DNA of 64,000 bases from Nibrella saemangeumensis (GTDB taxonomy: Bacteria > Bacteroidota > Bacteroidia > Cytophagales > Spirosomataceae), in contig NZ_BAABHD010000084.1 of the NCBI RefSeq assembly GCF_039541915.1, positions 558,001 through 622,000 on the forward strand, written 5' to 3'. The notes under the pieces are model-generated. The model made no database searches. It was given only the letters and a program-made list of their open reading frames with translations, and was not told the DNA's origin. Positions within the stretch are counted from its first letter, which is position 1; each line of letters opens with the position of its first letter. Both the position numbers and the translations under genes were made by a program. Shown piece after piece: positions 15,785 to 25,256 of the stretch.

Positions 15785-17749
15785 TTAGCGTCCGGCAGGG
15801 TAATATGCCTCGGCTGTGCGATCCCGTAATTGAACGAAGGTGACCGTGATCAGCGGTTTAAAACCCCATTGCCAGCGGTCACTGACGAGCCGTACCGCCT
15901 GAATCGGGTTGACGGCGCGATGGTTGGCATCCATGAATTGGATAAATGACGCGGTAGTGGCTTCCGGGTAGGTGAGAATGACTCCGTTTGCCAGCATGGG
16001 CGCTGAGATCTTGTGCCTGAAGTGCTTACCATCCCTTGATTCAATCTCCAGCGCCAGGGGGGGCGGCTGAAAAATAAACCGGACCAGTTGCCCGAAAAAT
16101 GAATACTGCACCTGCGCCTGCAATACCTGAAGGCCGTTATACGCCGGAATCGTAATCTGGTTATTAAGCCGCGTTCTGAGGAACTGCCGGCCTGCCGTGT
16201 CGATGGGGGTTGGTCGAATTTTCCGTTTCAACAGCAGCCAATCCTGGTGCTGGTCTGCTACCTGGTAGTATTGACGCATAGCGATTTTAGTTCGCGCTTC
16301 GTCGGCAAAGGGAAAGCGGTTGTCGAGCGTACTTTTGGCAGCATGAGTAAAGAGAATGTAAGCGGGCGCTTTGGCCGACCGATAAAAGGTCGCATTCAGC
16401 GAGTCCAGGTACCGGTTCGTCACCTGATACGTTTGGAAAACCGGACGGGGACGGTAATTCAGAGTCAGGTTATTGGCATATATCAACGAAACATCCAAAG
16501 GACCTGCATCTACCGTCGACGATTTCAGCGCAGAAAGCCAGTGGGCCGGCAACTGGTTAGCCGCCGGGACTTCGGGCTTTGGCGGAGCCGGTTCGCCAAG
16601 GCTTTGCCCATAGGTTAGTAACTGCCGGAACTGGTAAACGTTAAGACCCTGCTTTACATACCGTATATTGACGTACAAGCCACACATAATAAACAGAAAA
16701 GCCGGAATCAGCATGGCTCTGGCTAACCGGACTGACTGACCGAAGAATATGATCAGGGAAACGGGTAGTAATCCCAGCTTGAAAAACAGCGCCAGGTGCC
16801 AGATGTCGGCCCGGACAAAGGCTTCTTTAAACAGAATAAATAACTGCATTCCCGCCAGTGTTACCACAAAAAGCTGATCTAACCTGCCGATTGTAACTAC
16901 TTTTTTTCTGGTCTGTATCAGGTAGCCAAAAGGAATAGCAGCGGTAAGTCCGAGTAATCCAAAGCCCAGGGCCATTACCCGGTTGCTGTTGGGGGGCAGG
17001 GCATGCATGGTGTCGTTATAAGAATCAACTACCTGAAGACATACCGCAACAAAGTTTACCAGATCGGTATTCAGCCAGACCGAAGACAGCCATAGACTAA
17101 GCAGAGCAATGGCCCAGCCGAAAACCGGCCAGTACCAGGGCAGCCTCCGGGTGAGACTGTAATACGTTACGTAGGTCAGCACACATAAAAAAGTGACCAG
17201 CCCCACATTGGCTTTCACATAAAAGGTAAAGAGACTTAATAGCAGTGCGTACCCGACTAACCAGTGCCGGTTGGTGCGTAAATGATAAAACAGGACAAAC
17301 AGACAAAAATAGAAGACGTAGAATGGGGGCTCACCACCAAAAACACTGTGCAGGTAGAGAACGGCCCCAACCAGCATTACCATGTTGAAGACCGTGAACC
17401 GGCGGGTGAGAAAAGCCCAGATGACGAAGCCGGTTTGAACCAGGAGCCAGGCATCATAGACGATAATCTCCCATTTTTGGGTAGCGATCGGCAGGCGGGT
17501 ACTGCATAGGAAACCGAGCGGACCGTAGGTAAACGCAAATTCGGTGCCGTACCGGAGGTTGAGTAGCCGGGCGAGTTGCAGGGCAATGGACCAGGAGCCG
17601 TCGGCATTACCCATTGAAGGGGTATTGAAAACCGTCCAGTTGTCGAACGTGAGCAGGGTAATAAAAACGCAAAGGGGCTTTGTTGCATGGCTCATCCGGT
17701 GATAGCTAAACATAAAAAAGCACTGGTAACTTTGAGATCGCCAAACCAT
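15785..17749 (-). CDS. polytopic membrane protein with 5' end replaced by an IS insertion
   Basis: About 654 residues. The native gene part (15785-17675) codes for about 12 membrane segments and a C-terminal outside domain of about 250 residues; FAFTYGPLGFLCSTRLPI in the first loop recalls uncharacterised GT-C-like membrane proteins of Bacteroidota. The first 25 or so codons now come from the left end of an IS element (17676-17749), which is open in frame and joins at codon AAG-CCC. The original N-terminus lies beyond the IS at 18829-18911: removing the IS and one target duplicate gives MHLPATVKTTLSAKSKGP, then RGVLFILCVFITLLTF. The first membrane segment is thus shortened, so the product may be poorly made, and the native promoter has been displaced by 1.15 kb. 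Confidence 0.7.
   Translation of the reverse strand: MVWRSQSYQCFFMFSYHRMSHATKPLCVFITLLTFDNWTVFNTPSMGNADGSWSIALQLARLLNLRYGTEFAFTYGPLGFLCSTRLPIATQKWEIIVYDAWLLVQTGFVIWAFLTRRFTVFNMVMLVGAVLYLHSVFGGEPPFYVFYFCLFVLFYHLRTNRHWLVGYALLLSLFTFYVKANVGLVTFLCVLTYVTYYSLTRRLPWYWPVFGWAIALLSLWLSSVWLNTDLVNFVAVCLQVVDSYNDTMHALPPNSNRVMALGFGLLGLTAAIPFGYLIQTRKKVVTIGRLDQLFVVTLAGMQLFILFKEAFVRADIWHLALFFKLGLLPVSLIIFFGQSVRLARAMLIPAFLFIMCGLYVNIRYVKQGLNVYQFRQLLTYGQSLGEPAPPKPEVPAANQLPAHWLSALKSSTVDAGPLDVSLIYANNLTLNYRPRPVFQTYQVTNRYLDSLNATFYRSAKAPAYILFTHAAKSTLDNRFPFADEARTKIAMRQYYQVADQHQDWLLLKRKIRPTPIDTAGRQFLRTRLNNQITIPAYNGLQVLQAQVQYSFFGQLVRFIFQPPPLALEIESRDGKHFRHKISAPMLANGVILTYPEATTASFIQFMDANHRAVNPIQAVRLVSDRWQWGFKPLITVTFVQLRDRTAEAYYPAGR
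17667..17675. repeat. 9-bp target-site duplication, left copy
   Basis: ACGCAAAGG directly abuts the left inverted repeat of the IS element and is repeated exactly at 18829-18837 after the right inverted repeat. A 9-bp duplication is normal for IS903-type IS5 family elements. Confidence 0.93.
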
Positions 17750-18828
17750 CAAAGTTTCCCCGAATGGGTACCAGTGCTCAGCGAAAGATACGCTTTTTTA
17801 CGCCTAAACAAGCCGCAAAAGGCCCTAAAATTGGCAAACACTCCCAACCAGTAGCCTCTAAGCAGCCCAAAACCGCGTACCGACTGACCAATTGGCCCGC
17901 CTACAACCAGGCGCTCATCCAACGCGGTAGTCTGCAACTCTGGCTGGATCAACAGACCCTGGAAAACTGGTATTTCACCGGCCCCCAAAAGCCCGGTGGG
18001 GCCTTTCGCTATTCGCAGGCCTGTATCGAATGCGCTCTACACGTTAAGTATGTGCTAGGACTGGCTTTCCGGCAAACTCAGGGCTTCCTAACCAGTTTAC
18101 TACAGACGCTCAAGCTCGACCTGAAGATACCCAGTTATACCCAATTATGCCGTCGGCAAGCTCAACTCAGCCAACAACTAGCGCCTACTCCAGCCGCTTC
18201 TACCGATTCACAGGCGGTTTACCTGGTGGTGGATAGTACGGGCGTGAAGATGTATGGAGAAGGGGAATGGAAAGTCCGTCAACATGGCTCCAGTAAACGC
18301 CGGAGCTGGCGCAAAGTGCATATCGCTTACGATGAGGCTACCAACCAGGTGTTAGCTATCGCGCTGACTAGCAGTGATGTGGATGATGCCTCTATGCTGC
18401 AACCCTTGCTCGAAGAGCTTACCATCCCCGTCAATAGAGTAGCTGCCGACGGGGCTTACGATCAAAAGAAAGTGTATGCCTACCTCCAGCAACAGCAGAT
18501 TCAGGCTATCATTCCCCCGCGAGCCAATGCCATCTTGTGGACTGATCGACAAGGCCGACTCCTGGTGCACGAGCGCAACCAGGCGGTGTTGGCCATAAAA
18601 GCGCTAGGCTTGGCCGAGTGGAAATGGCAGGTGGGCTATCACCGACGCAGTAAAGCGGAAACGGGCATGTATCGGCTAAAAGTGATCTTTGGGGAACGCT
18701 TACGAAGCCGGGGTTTAGCCAGCCAGCAAGTGGAGGTGCGTATCAAGGCGGATTGCTTAAATCAGTTCTGTCGATTAGGCATGCCTATGGCCGTCAAAAA
18801 GCCTCCAACCTAGCCATGCAACAAAGCC
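17676..18828 (+). mobile_element. IS5 family (IS903-like) insertion sequence, complete
   Basis: A 1,153-bp element with perfect 17-bp terminal inverted repeats GGCTTTGTTGCATGGCT (17676-17692 and complement at 18812-18828). The first bases GGCTTTGTTG are those of IS903. It holds one intact DDE transposase gene and is flanked by identical 9-bp duplications ACGCAAAGG. The perfect duplications and open frame point to a recent insertion. It sits inside the 5' end of the membrane protein gene transcribed from the opposite strand. Confidence 0.95.
17764..18813 (+). CDS. IS5 family DDE transposase
   Basis: 349 residues. An N-terminal region of about 150 residues contains the IS5-type DNA-binding part (TNWPAYNQALIQRGSLQLWL, then YSQACIECALHVKYVL). 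The RNase H-like catalytic core has all three acidic residues: D in LVVDSTGVKMYG (about residue 158), D in VAADGAYDQKKVY (about 226) and E in HRRSKAETGMYRLK, the family Y(2)R(3)E(6)K-like signature near residue 300. The core is intact, so the enzyme is probably active. The TAG stop overlaps the right inverted repeat by two bases. Start at ATG 17764; no strong ribosome binding site is visible. Confidence 0.93.
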   Translation: MGTSAQRKIRFFTPKQAAKGPKIGKHSQPVASKQPKTAYRLTNWPAYNQALIQRGSLQLWLDQQTLENWYFTGPQKPGGAFRYSQACIECALHVKYVLGLAFRQTQGFLTSLLQTLKLDLKIPSYTQLCRRQAQLSQQLAPTPAASTDSQAVYLVVDSTGVKMYGEGEWKVRQHGSSKRRSWRKVHIAYDEATNQVLAIALTSSDVDDASMLQPLLEELTIPVNRVAADGAYDQKKVYAYLQQQQIQAIIPPRANAILWTDRQGRLLVHERNQAVLAIKALGLAEWKWQVGYHRRSKAETGMYRLKVIFGERLRSRGLASQQVEVRIKADCLNQFCRLGMPMAVKKPPT

Positions 18829-18911
18829 ACGCAAAGGATAAAAAGTACTCCCCGGGGTGGCCCCTTGGATTTGGCGCTCAGAGTCGTTTTTACAGTTGCC
18901 GGGAGGTGCAT
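18829..18911 (-). pseudogene. displaced 5' end of the membrane protein gene (15785-17675)
   Basis: Read on the minus strand from ATG at 18911, this stretch codes for MHLPATVKTTLSAKSKGP, then PRGVLFI, and meets the IS at the target duplicate. Deleting the IS plus one duplicate joins ATC to CTT-TGC-GTT in the frame of the downstream membrane protein, restoring a basic N-terminus and an unbroken first membrane segment. It now has no continuation. Only 75 bases separate its ATG from the terminator of the upstream S41 gene, so the native promoter was in that gap. Confidence 0.85.
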
Positions 18912-18986
18912 GATATGGATTGATCGCTACCTAAGTAACCTAAAATTAAAAACTTTTACCAATCTGAGTGATTTTTACAAAAAAAA

Positions 18987-19032
18987 CGCATAGAAAGGCC
19001 CGGCTTTGTGTTAAACCGGGCCTTTCTATGCG
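18987..19032 (-). terminator. strong intrinsic terminator of the S41 protease gene
   Basis: A perfect 17-bp stem (CGCATAGAAAGGCCCGG pairing with its complement at 19016-19032), 12-base loop, followed on the minus strand by six or more T. It begins 12 bases after the stop codon of the S41 gene. Confidence 0.9.
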
Positions 19033-19043
19033 CATAAAACGGC

Positions 19044-22000
19044 TTATTTCTGCCCCCCTGATACGGCAATCGGGCGGCTGATGAGGAGTTCTTGGACGGC
19101 CCGCTCCAGTTGCTGGTCGCGGCCTTTGGCAATTTCTTCGGGATCATTTCGAACCAGCACATCCGGCTCCAGTTGGGTGTTCTCCATGTACTTGCCGTCA
19201 TTGGTGATCATGCCGACCTGCGGAATGCCGAAAACGAGCGTCGGGTCAATCTGGCTTTCCCACCAGACGGCCGTTCCGGTACCGGGTACCGGCATCCCGA
19301 TCAGCTTACCGATCTTGTGGTTCTTGTACGTGTAGGGGAACATATGCGCATCGGAGTAGTTGCTTTCGCTCATCAGCACCGCCGAGGGCTTAATCCATTT
19401 GCGCATCGGCTCGTGGCCGCCTTTCTGACCGCGTGGCACCATTTCAATGTATTTTTCGCCCTTCAGGAAAGTCGCCAGATCATCGTGGAGCCAGCCGCCC
19501 CCGTTGAAGCGGGTGTCGACAATGACGGCGTCTTTACCGGCGTTTTTGCCCAGCACTTCCTCGTAAACGGTGCGGTAGCTGGGATCATTCATGCCGCGCA
19601 CGTGGACGTAACCAACTTTTCCGCTTGATAAACGATCAACTTCCTTACGCCGGGTTTCAACCCACCGGCGGTAGCGAAGTTCGTTTTCTTCGCCCAGCGT
19701 TACCGGCTTCAGTAATTCCTCCCAGCGGCTATTGTCGGCGGGGTTGTAGAGTGACAGCAGGGTGTTTTTGCCGGCCTTCCGGTTGAGCAACTGGTTATAA
19801 TCCATATCAGCTGTAATCGCTACGCCGTCGATCTGCTCGATGATTACGCCTGGTTTCATTTTAGACGTAGCGTTGTCGAGCGGACTGCGGGCAATCACTT
19901 CGGTCACCTTCAGACCGTTACCGGTATAGGTCTGGTCGTAAAACAGGCCCAGCGATGCGGTAGCGTCCAGGTTCTGCTGCGGATGGGCGTAGCGACCGCC
20001 CGTATGCGAGGCATTGAGTTCGCCCAGCATTTCGCTCAGCATCTCGGCAAAGTCACGGTTGTTGGTGATATAGGGCAGAAACTTCCGGTACTCTTTGTAA
20101 TAGAAGTCCCAGTCAACGCCGTGCAGGTCTTTAACGTAGAATTTCTTCTGTACCTGCCGCCAGGCGTGGTCGAAGATATACGCTTTTTCCGCCAGGTAGT
20201 CGAGGTTCATCTCACCGTTAATGGTAACGGCTTCTTTTTTGCCCGACTCGGCATCAAATCTGGCAATTCCCTTCTCCGAGCGTGCAAACAGGTGTTTGCC
20301 ATCCTTGCTCATTTCCAGTTGGTTGCCGACGTCTTTGGCCAGAACTTTGGTCTCGCGGGTGCGGAGTTCGGTCACCCACAAATCGGAGGTTTTCTCGAAG
20401 CGGGCCAGGTAGAACAGCTTTTCGCCGTCTTTGGATAAAACGGCGTCCGACAAACGGGAGGAGTGAATCGTGAGCCGGGCTTTCCGGTCCTCAATACCTT
20501 CCAGTTCTATCTTCAACAGCGTATCTTCTTTCTCCTTCTTATCAGCTGTAACCACCCCATTTTTGTCTTTTTTCGGATCTTTATCCGGTTCGCTTTTTTT
20601 ATCTTTCTGGGTTTCTTCCTTGTCTTTCTTCTCTTTATCTTCTTTCTCCTTCAGCAGGGCAAAGTCTTCTTTGCTGAGCTTAAAGCGATCGAAGCCCTCC
20701 TTGGTGAGAAATAAGGCATATATATCACCTTCGCCACCCCAACTGGCGTGATTTTTCATGCCGTCTCGGTCGGTGAACATCAACAGGGCTTTACCGCCCA
20801 TAGCCCATTTGGCCTCGCCCTCGTTGTAGCCGCTCTGAGTGAGGTTGTTTACCTCGCCTTTGCCGTCAGCCGACACCAGGCCTACCTCACTGGTAAAGAT
20901 CTGATACGGTGCAAAATTGACCACAAACCACTTGCCGTCCGGCGACCACTGGTAATACTGATCACCGTCGGAGTACGAGTAATTTTTGTCGGCGGGGAGA
21001 ATGGTGCGGGTGGTTTTGGTCGCCAGATTGACTACTTTCAGCACTACGCGTTCTTCAAGGTAAGCCACTTCTTTGCCGTCGGGCGAAAAGTAGGGCTGGA
21101 ATTCTTCAGCAGGGGTAGCAATAACCGGTTCTTCTTTCAGGATGGTCGATGCGTAGAAGTAGGGCTCTTCTTTCCGGGAAATACTGGTTTTATACACATC
21201 CCAGTTGTTGCTGCGTTCGGCGGCATACACCAGCGAGCGGCCGTCGGGGCTGAAACTGACCGAGCGCTCCTGCTCCGGCGTATTGGTGATACGTTTGGTA
21301 ATGCCCCCTTCCACTGACGTAACAAACACCTCACCCCGGACAATGAAGGCAATCTCTTTGCCGTTGGGCGAGAGGGCCATTTCGGTAGCTCCGCTGCTGA
21401 TCGGGACAATCTTCTGCGATACCATGCGGCCGTCGTTCAGGATCTGAACGTCAACTTTCTTCGGCTGGCCGTTAGGGGTCATGGTGTAAATCTCGCCGTC
21501 GAAGCCGAAGCACAGGGTGCCGTTGCCGGATGCGGTCAGAAAACGGACCGGGTGTTTGCTGAAGTGCGTAATCTGGGTGCTTTGCTGGGGTTTATCCGTC
21601 GAAAACTTATGCACATTGAAGGTGCCGCTTTGCTCGCTCAGGTAATACACCTCTTTGTTAGTTGCATGGAACACCGGGTTTCGGTCCTCGCCGGCAAAGG
21701 TGGTGAGCTGGGTATGTTTACCCGACTGGGTATCGTACATCCAGATATCGCGGGCAATAGAGGAGGTATGATGTTTCCGCCAGGCATCTTCGTACCCCTT
21801 AATGTCGTGGTAGATCAGTTGCCTGCCATCCCGGCTGAACCGGGCCATTTCCGCCGGGGTAGTCAGCTCCATTCTGGTGCGGCCACCACTCACTGGTACG
21901 GTGTAAACTTCACCCAGCAGCCCTAGGGGGAACTGAGCGTTTTTAGCGTCGTCGGTGCGCACCGACGAAAAAAGGATACGCTGGTTATCGACCGTAAAAT

Positions 22001-22343
22001 CAGTCGGCAGGTCATTGGCCGAGTGGTAGGTGAGCCGTTTCGCTTCACCGCCGGCGGCCGGCATCACAAATACGTCGAAATTGCCGTAACGGTCGGAGGC
22101 AAAGGCAATGGACTTGCCGTCGTGCGACCAGACCGGCATAAAGTCGTGACCTTCGTGAATGGTCATCGGCACCGCCTGCCCACCGGCGGCCGGTACCCGG
22201 TACAGGTCACCCTGGTAACTGAACACAATGGTTTGTCCATCAGGAGAGAGGGAAGGATAGCGCATCCAGAGCGGTTTCTGGGCGTAGGTATTCGCACACA
22301 ATGCCCACGCTACCGCCATACCCAGCAAGGTAGATTTTTTCAT
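19044..22343 (-). CDS. tricorn-like S41 family protease
   Basis: 1,099 residues with a signal peptide (MKKSTLLGMAVAWALCANTY). An N-terminal six-bladed WD40-like propeller (PSLSPDGQTIVFSYQGDLYR; PVWSHDGKSIAFASDRYG) and a second propeller reach residue about 730. A highly charged Lys/Glu/Asp insert lies near residues 562-606. Then follow the core helices with NASHTGG (Ser-His of the tricorn active site), a PDZ domain (GVIIEQIDGVAI), and the S41 domain with the nucleophile region SESNYSDAHMFPY and a late glutamate (QLEPDVLVRND). This is the order of archaeal tricorn protease, which trims oligopeptides. Export to the periplasm is expected. The gene ends in a strong terminator. Confidence 0.9.
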   Translation of the reverse strand: MKKSTLLGMAVAWALCANTYAQKPLWMRYPSLSPDGQTIVFSYQGDLYRVPAAGGQAVPMTIHEGHDFMPVWSHDGKSIAFASDRYGNFDVFVMPAAGGEAKRLTYHSANDLPTDFTVDNQRILFSSVRTDDAKNAQFPLGLLGEVYTVPVSGGRTRMELTTPAEMARFSRDGRQLIYHDIKGYEDAWRKHHTSSIARDIWMYDTQSGKHTQLTTFAGEDRNPVFHATNKEVYYLSEQSGTFNVHKFSTDKPQQSTQITHFSKHPVRFLTASGNGTLCFGFDGEIYTMTPNGQPKKVDVQILNDGRMVSQKIVPISSGATEMALSPNGKEIAFIVRGEVFVTSVEGGITKRITNTPEQERSVSFSPDGRSLVYAAERSNNWDVYKTSISRKEEPYFYASTILKEEPVIATPAEEFQPYFSPDGKEVAYLEERVVLKVVNLATKTTRTILPADKNYSYSDGDQYYQWSPDGKWFVVNFAPYQIFTSEVGLVSADGKGEVNNLTQSGYNEGEAKWAMGGKALLMFTDRDGMKNHASWGGEGDIYALFLTKEGFDRFKLSKEDFALLKEKEDKEKKDKEETQKDKKSEPDKDPKKDKNGVVTADKKEKEDTLLKIELEGIEDRKARLTIHSSRLSDAVLSKDGEKLFYLARFEKTSDLWVTELRTRETKVLAKDVGNQLEMSKDGKHLFARSEKGIARFDAESGKKEAVTINGEMNLDYLAEKAYIFDHAWRQVQKKFYVKDLHGVDWDFYYKEYRKFLPYITNNRDFAEMLSEMLGELNASHTGGRYAHPQQNLDATASLGLFYDQTYTGNGLKVTEVIARSPLDNATSKMKPGVIIEQIDGVAITADMDYNQLLNRKAGKNTLLSLYNPADNSRWEELLKPVTLGEENELRYRRWVETRRKEVDRLSSGKVGYVHVRGMNDPSYRTVYEEVLGKNAGKDAVIVDTRFNGGGWLHDDLATFLKGEKYIEMVPRGQKGGHEPMRKWIKPSAVLMSESNYSDAHMFPYTYKNHKIGKLIGMPVPGTGTAVWWESQIDPTLVFGIPQVGMITNDGKYMENTQLEPDVLVRNDPEEIAKGRDQQLERAVQELLISRPIAVSGGQK

Positions 22344-22453
22344 ACAGAATTTTAATGTAGTGAATGGTATCTGCAGCCGGTGATTAGTCTGCCCGGCCGG
22401 CGTATTTTAAAAGTAATTATTTTTCCGGAATAACCGGATGCCCCATAAAAAAA

Positions 22454-22482
22454 GCGGGAGCTGGTCATTAAACCAGCTCCGC
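22454..22482 (-). terminator. intrinsic terminator of the TonB-dependent receptor gene
   Basis: GCGGGAGCTGGT pairs with ACCAGCTCCGC over 11 pairs with one bulged G and a six-base loop. On the minus strand it is followed by seven T. It lies about 70 bases past the receptor stop codon. Confidence 0.8.
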
Positions 22483-22548
22483 TAAATCCATCAGAAGCGT
22501 AAAGCCTCCGCCAGAAACGAGTTAAGAAATATCAGGTGAAGCTCTTTA

Positions 22549-25125
22549 TTACCTTGGCCGGCCACCCGCTGGGGCTGCCTGCGGTTGTTGCTGCTGCGCC
22601 CCACCACTATCTTCGCCCTGCTTCACGTCGTCGTTGTTGACCGACTTCCGCCGGCGGAACACGGGCTGGTCGAAGCCCATCTTGCCGAACCGGTAGTTGA
22701 AGTTCACCCGTACCCCCCGGTTGTAGAGCTGCGTCAGGCTGTTCTGGGTGAAGGCTGGCGTACTGAGTTCGTTGCGGATTTTGAAGGCGTTCATCAGGAA
22801 GTTTTCGGCGGCTAATCCTACGCTGCCTTTTTTGTTCTTGAAATCCTTTTTGACACCGAGGCTGTAGAAAGCAAAACCACCCTGGGTACCCTGCAACTGC
22901 ACCTGCGGACCCCGCATGAAACCAAATCCCTGGACTCCCCAGCCATGTTTCATCTGCAGGCTGGTAAATAACCGGGCGCTGGCTACAAGGCCGGAGTTGC
23001 TGGCCCGCAGCGACGTATTGTTGCCATTGTTGGTCAGGTAGACATAGTAAACCTCGGTACCTCCACCAATCTGCCACTTCGAGAACAGCGTGGCATTCCC
23101 AAACAGGTTTACCCCGTACGCTTCCTGCTTACCGATGTTCTGGTAGGTCGTTGTGATAACACCTTCCTCGCTGGTGGTCCGGACACTCTCAATGGAGTTG
23201 TTGGTCTGGCGGCCGTACGCTGTCAGGTTCAGGTAAACCGATTTGATATTGGTGCTGTAGCTGGCTTCTACATTGTCGGTCAGTTCCGGTTCCAGATACG
23301 GGTTACCGATCGTGATGTTCTGCGGGTTGGCCGCATTCAGGTTCGGGTTCAGGAACTGAATCCCCGGCCGCTGCAGCCGGCGGTTGTAGGCCGCCCGCAG
23401 TGTTTTGCCACCTTTGAGCGATTTCGATATGTTAATGCTCGGGACAAAGTTGCCATAGTCGGGAAGGTCAATTGGTTGCTCCGCCCGAAAATCAGCATTG
23501 ATCATGGTGTATTCGTACCGGGTTCCCAGCTTAAACGTATATTTATTTTTTGTCGAGAACGTGTAAGACACGTAAGTCGCGGCTACGTTCTGATCATAAT
23601 ACAGCGCGTTGGTCGGACGGTTCGGGTTGATCTGGTACGCGCCGTCTGCCCCCGAAGCGATCAGGTAGCGGTAATCGCTCTGTACCTGCCGGAAAATTCC
23701 TTTACCCCCAAACTCAATCTGCTGATTCTTGCCCAACGGCGACTGATAATCGGCCTGGATGGTGGTTTCCTGGTTGAAACTATCGTTGTCGTTGCGCTCA
23801 CGGCCGAGGATACTCTGCGAGTTATCAAGCAACTGCGCAATGAAATCATTGGTCCGGTTGTTCCGGCTATATTGCGTGAGCAGACTAAACTCCTGCTGGG
23901 GCTTGCTGAGCTTGCGGGTGTAGTCGACGTTCACGTCTACTGTTCCCGACATGTCCTTAATATCAACATCGCGGTAAGAAGTCCGCATAGGAGTTACCCC
24001 AATGGTCGACATGGTCGTCAGAAACTGGGTATTGTTACCGTTGCGGGCACCATAGCGAACGCTGGCCGTGATGGCGTTGTTTTTATCGATGTCGTAGTCC
24101 CAGCCCAGGTTGTAGGTCCCGAACATAAACTGGTTGAGCGTCCGGGCTGACTGGCGAGTAATGGCCGTTACCACACCGTTCTGCATGCTGGTCTGTGTGT
24201 TGTCGAACGTGCCTTTAATGTTGTAGTTGGCCCGGCCGAAACCACTGAGCGAAAAACCCATTTTCCCCGTCCGCAGGTTGCCGTTCAGTCCCAGGTTAGA
24301 GCCCCGGTTGCCCACACCGGCATCTACGTTCAGGGTAGCGCCCTGCAGGGTATTCTTCTTGGTAATGATGTTGATGATACCGGCTGACCCTTCGGCATCG
24401 TACCGGGCTGAGGGGGAGGTGATTACCTCGACCGTCTTGATCATATCCGCGGGAATCTGCTTCAGCGCATCGGCCACGCTGCTGGCGACAATGGTCGAAG
24501 GTTTGTTGTTGATGAGTACCCGCACGTTCTGGCTGCCGCGCAGGGTGATGTTGCCATCGAGATCGACCGACAGCATCGGTACCCGGCGCATCACATCGGT
24601 GGCATCGCCCCCGCGGGTCGTTATGTCTTTTTCGGCATTGTAGACCAGCCGGTCTACCTTCTCCTCGATCATGGCGGCCTGCCCGGTTACTGTTACTTCC
24701 TGTAGCGTCCGGACTTCCGGAGCCAGAATAATATTGCCCAGGTTGATGGCGTCGTTGCGACGGTCAATTTTGATGTTCGGGATGATCTGGTTGCGGTAGC
24801 CGATAAAGGAAATCAGCAGCCGGTATTCACCGTCGGCAACTTTAGTCAGCGTAAAGCGGCCTTTATCGTCGCAAACGGTACCGTCGATGGGTTTATTGGT
24901 GGTTGGATTGATCAGCGCCACGCTGGCGTATTCTACCGGATTTCGGGTGGTGGAATCAATAATAACACCGGTGATCCGGCCGCTGCCCTTGGGCTGGTCG
25001 GCATTGGCCGTACCGGGAATGGCGGCCGCCGGTCGTTGTTGTCCTCCTCCGCCGGGGAAAGGCATTACCTGCGCCGTAACGGCCGTAGCACTTCCAAAAA
25101 GCAGAAGGAGTAATAAATTTTTCAT
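22549..25125 (-). CDS. TonB-dependent outer-membrane receptor (beta-barrel family 3 type)
   Basis: 858 residues with a signal peptide (MKNLLLLLLFGSATAVTAQ) and a Gly/Gln/Pro-rich stretch. Residues about 50-135 form a carboxypeptidase-regulatory-like domain (SGRITGVIIDSTTRNPVEYA). Next comes a plug domain with the RVPMLSVDLDGNITLRG block and an IITSPSARYDAEGSAGII-like part, then a large barrel. After the expected last strand (NFNYRFGKMGF) the protein continues about 45 residues with a Gln/Pro/Ala-rich tail and does not end in an aromatic residue, which is unusual for a barrel. Substrate unknown; there is no SusD partner. It stands alone between two genes on the same strand. Confidence 0.88.
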   Translation of the reverse strand: MKNLLLLLLFGSATAVTAQVMPFPGGGGQQRPAAAIPGTANADQPKGSGRITGVIIDSTTRNPVEYASVALINPTTNKPIDGTVCDDKGRFTLTKVADGEYRLLISFIGYRNQIIPNIKIDRRNDAINLGNIILAPEVRTLQEVTVTGQAAMIEEKVDRLVYNAEKDITTRGGDATDVMRRVPMLSVDLDGNITLRGSQNVRVLINNKPSTIVASSVADALKQIPADMIKTVEVITSPSARYDAEGSAGIINIITKKNTLQGATLNVDAGVGNRGSNLGLNGNLRTGKMGFSLSGFGRANYNIKGTFDNTQTSMQNGVVTAITRQSARTLNQFMFGTYNLGWDYDIDKNNAITASVRYGARNGNNTQFLTTMSTIGVTPMRTSYRDVDIKDMSGTVDVNVDYTRKLSKPQQEFSLLTQYSRNNRTNDFIAQLLDNSQSILGRERNDNDSFNQETTIQADYQSPLGKNQQIEFGGKGIFRQVQSDYRYLIASGADGAYQINPNRPTNALYYDQNVAATYVSYTFSTKNKYTFKLGTRYEYTMINADFRAEQPIDLPDYGNFVPSINISKSLKGGKTLRAAYNRRLQRPGIQFLNPNLNAANPQNITIGNPYLEPELTDNVEASYSTNIKSVYLNLTAYGRQTNNSIESVRTTSEEGVITTTYQNIGKQEAYGVNLFGNATLFSKWQIGGGTEVYYVYLTNNGNNTSLRASNSGLVASARLFTSLQMKHGWGVQGFGFMRGPQVQLQGTQGGFAFYSLGVKKDFKNKKGSVGLAAENFLMNAFKIRNELSTPAFTQNSLTQLYNRGVRVNFNYRFGKMGFDQPVFRRRKSVNNDDVKQGEDSGGAQQQQPQAAPAGGRPR

Positions 25126-25256
25126 AGGGAATGAAGTATATAGTTCAGAAAAGCGTGATAAAGATACCGCCCGGGTCAGGGATTACGTAGATGAACATGA
25201 CAGACCGGGCTATTCAGCGGGTAAACCGAGGTAAAACCGGGACGAATGGTAGAGGC

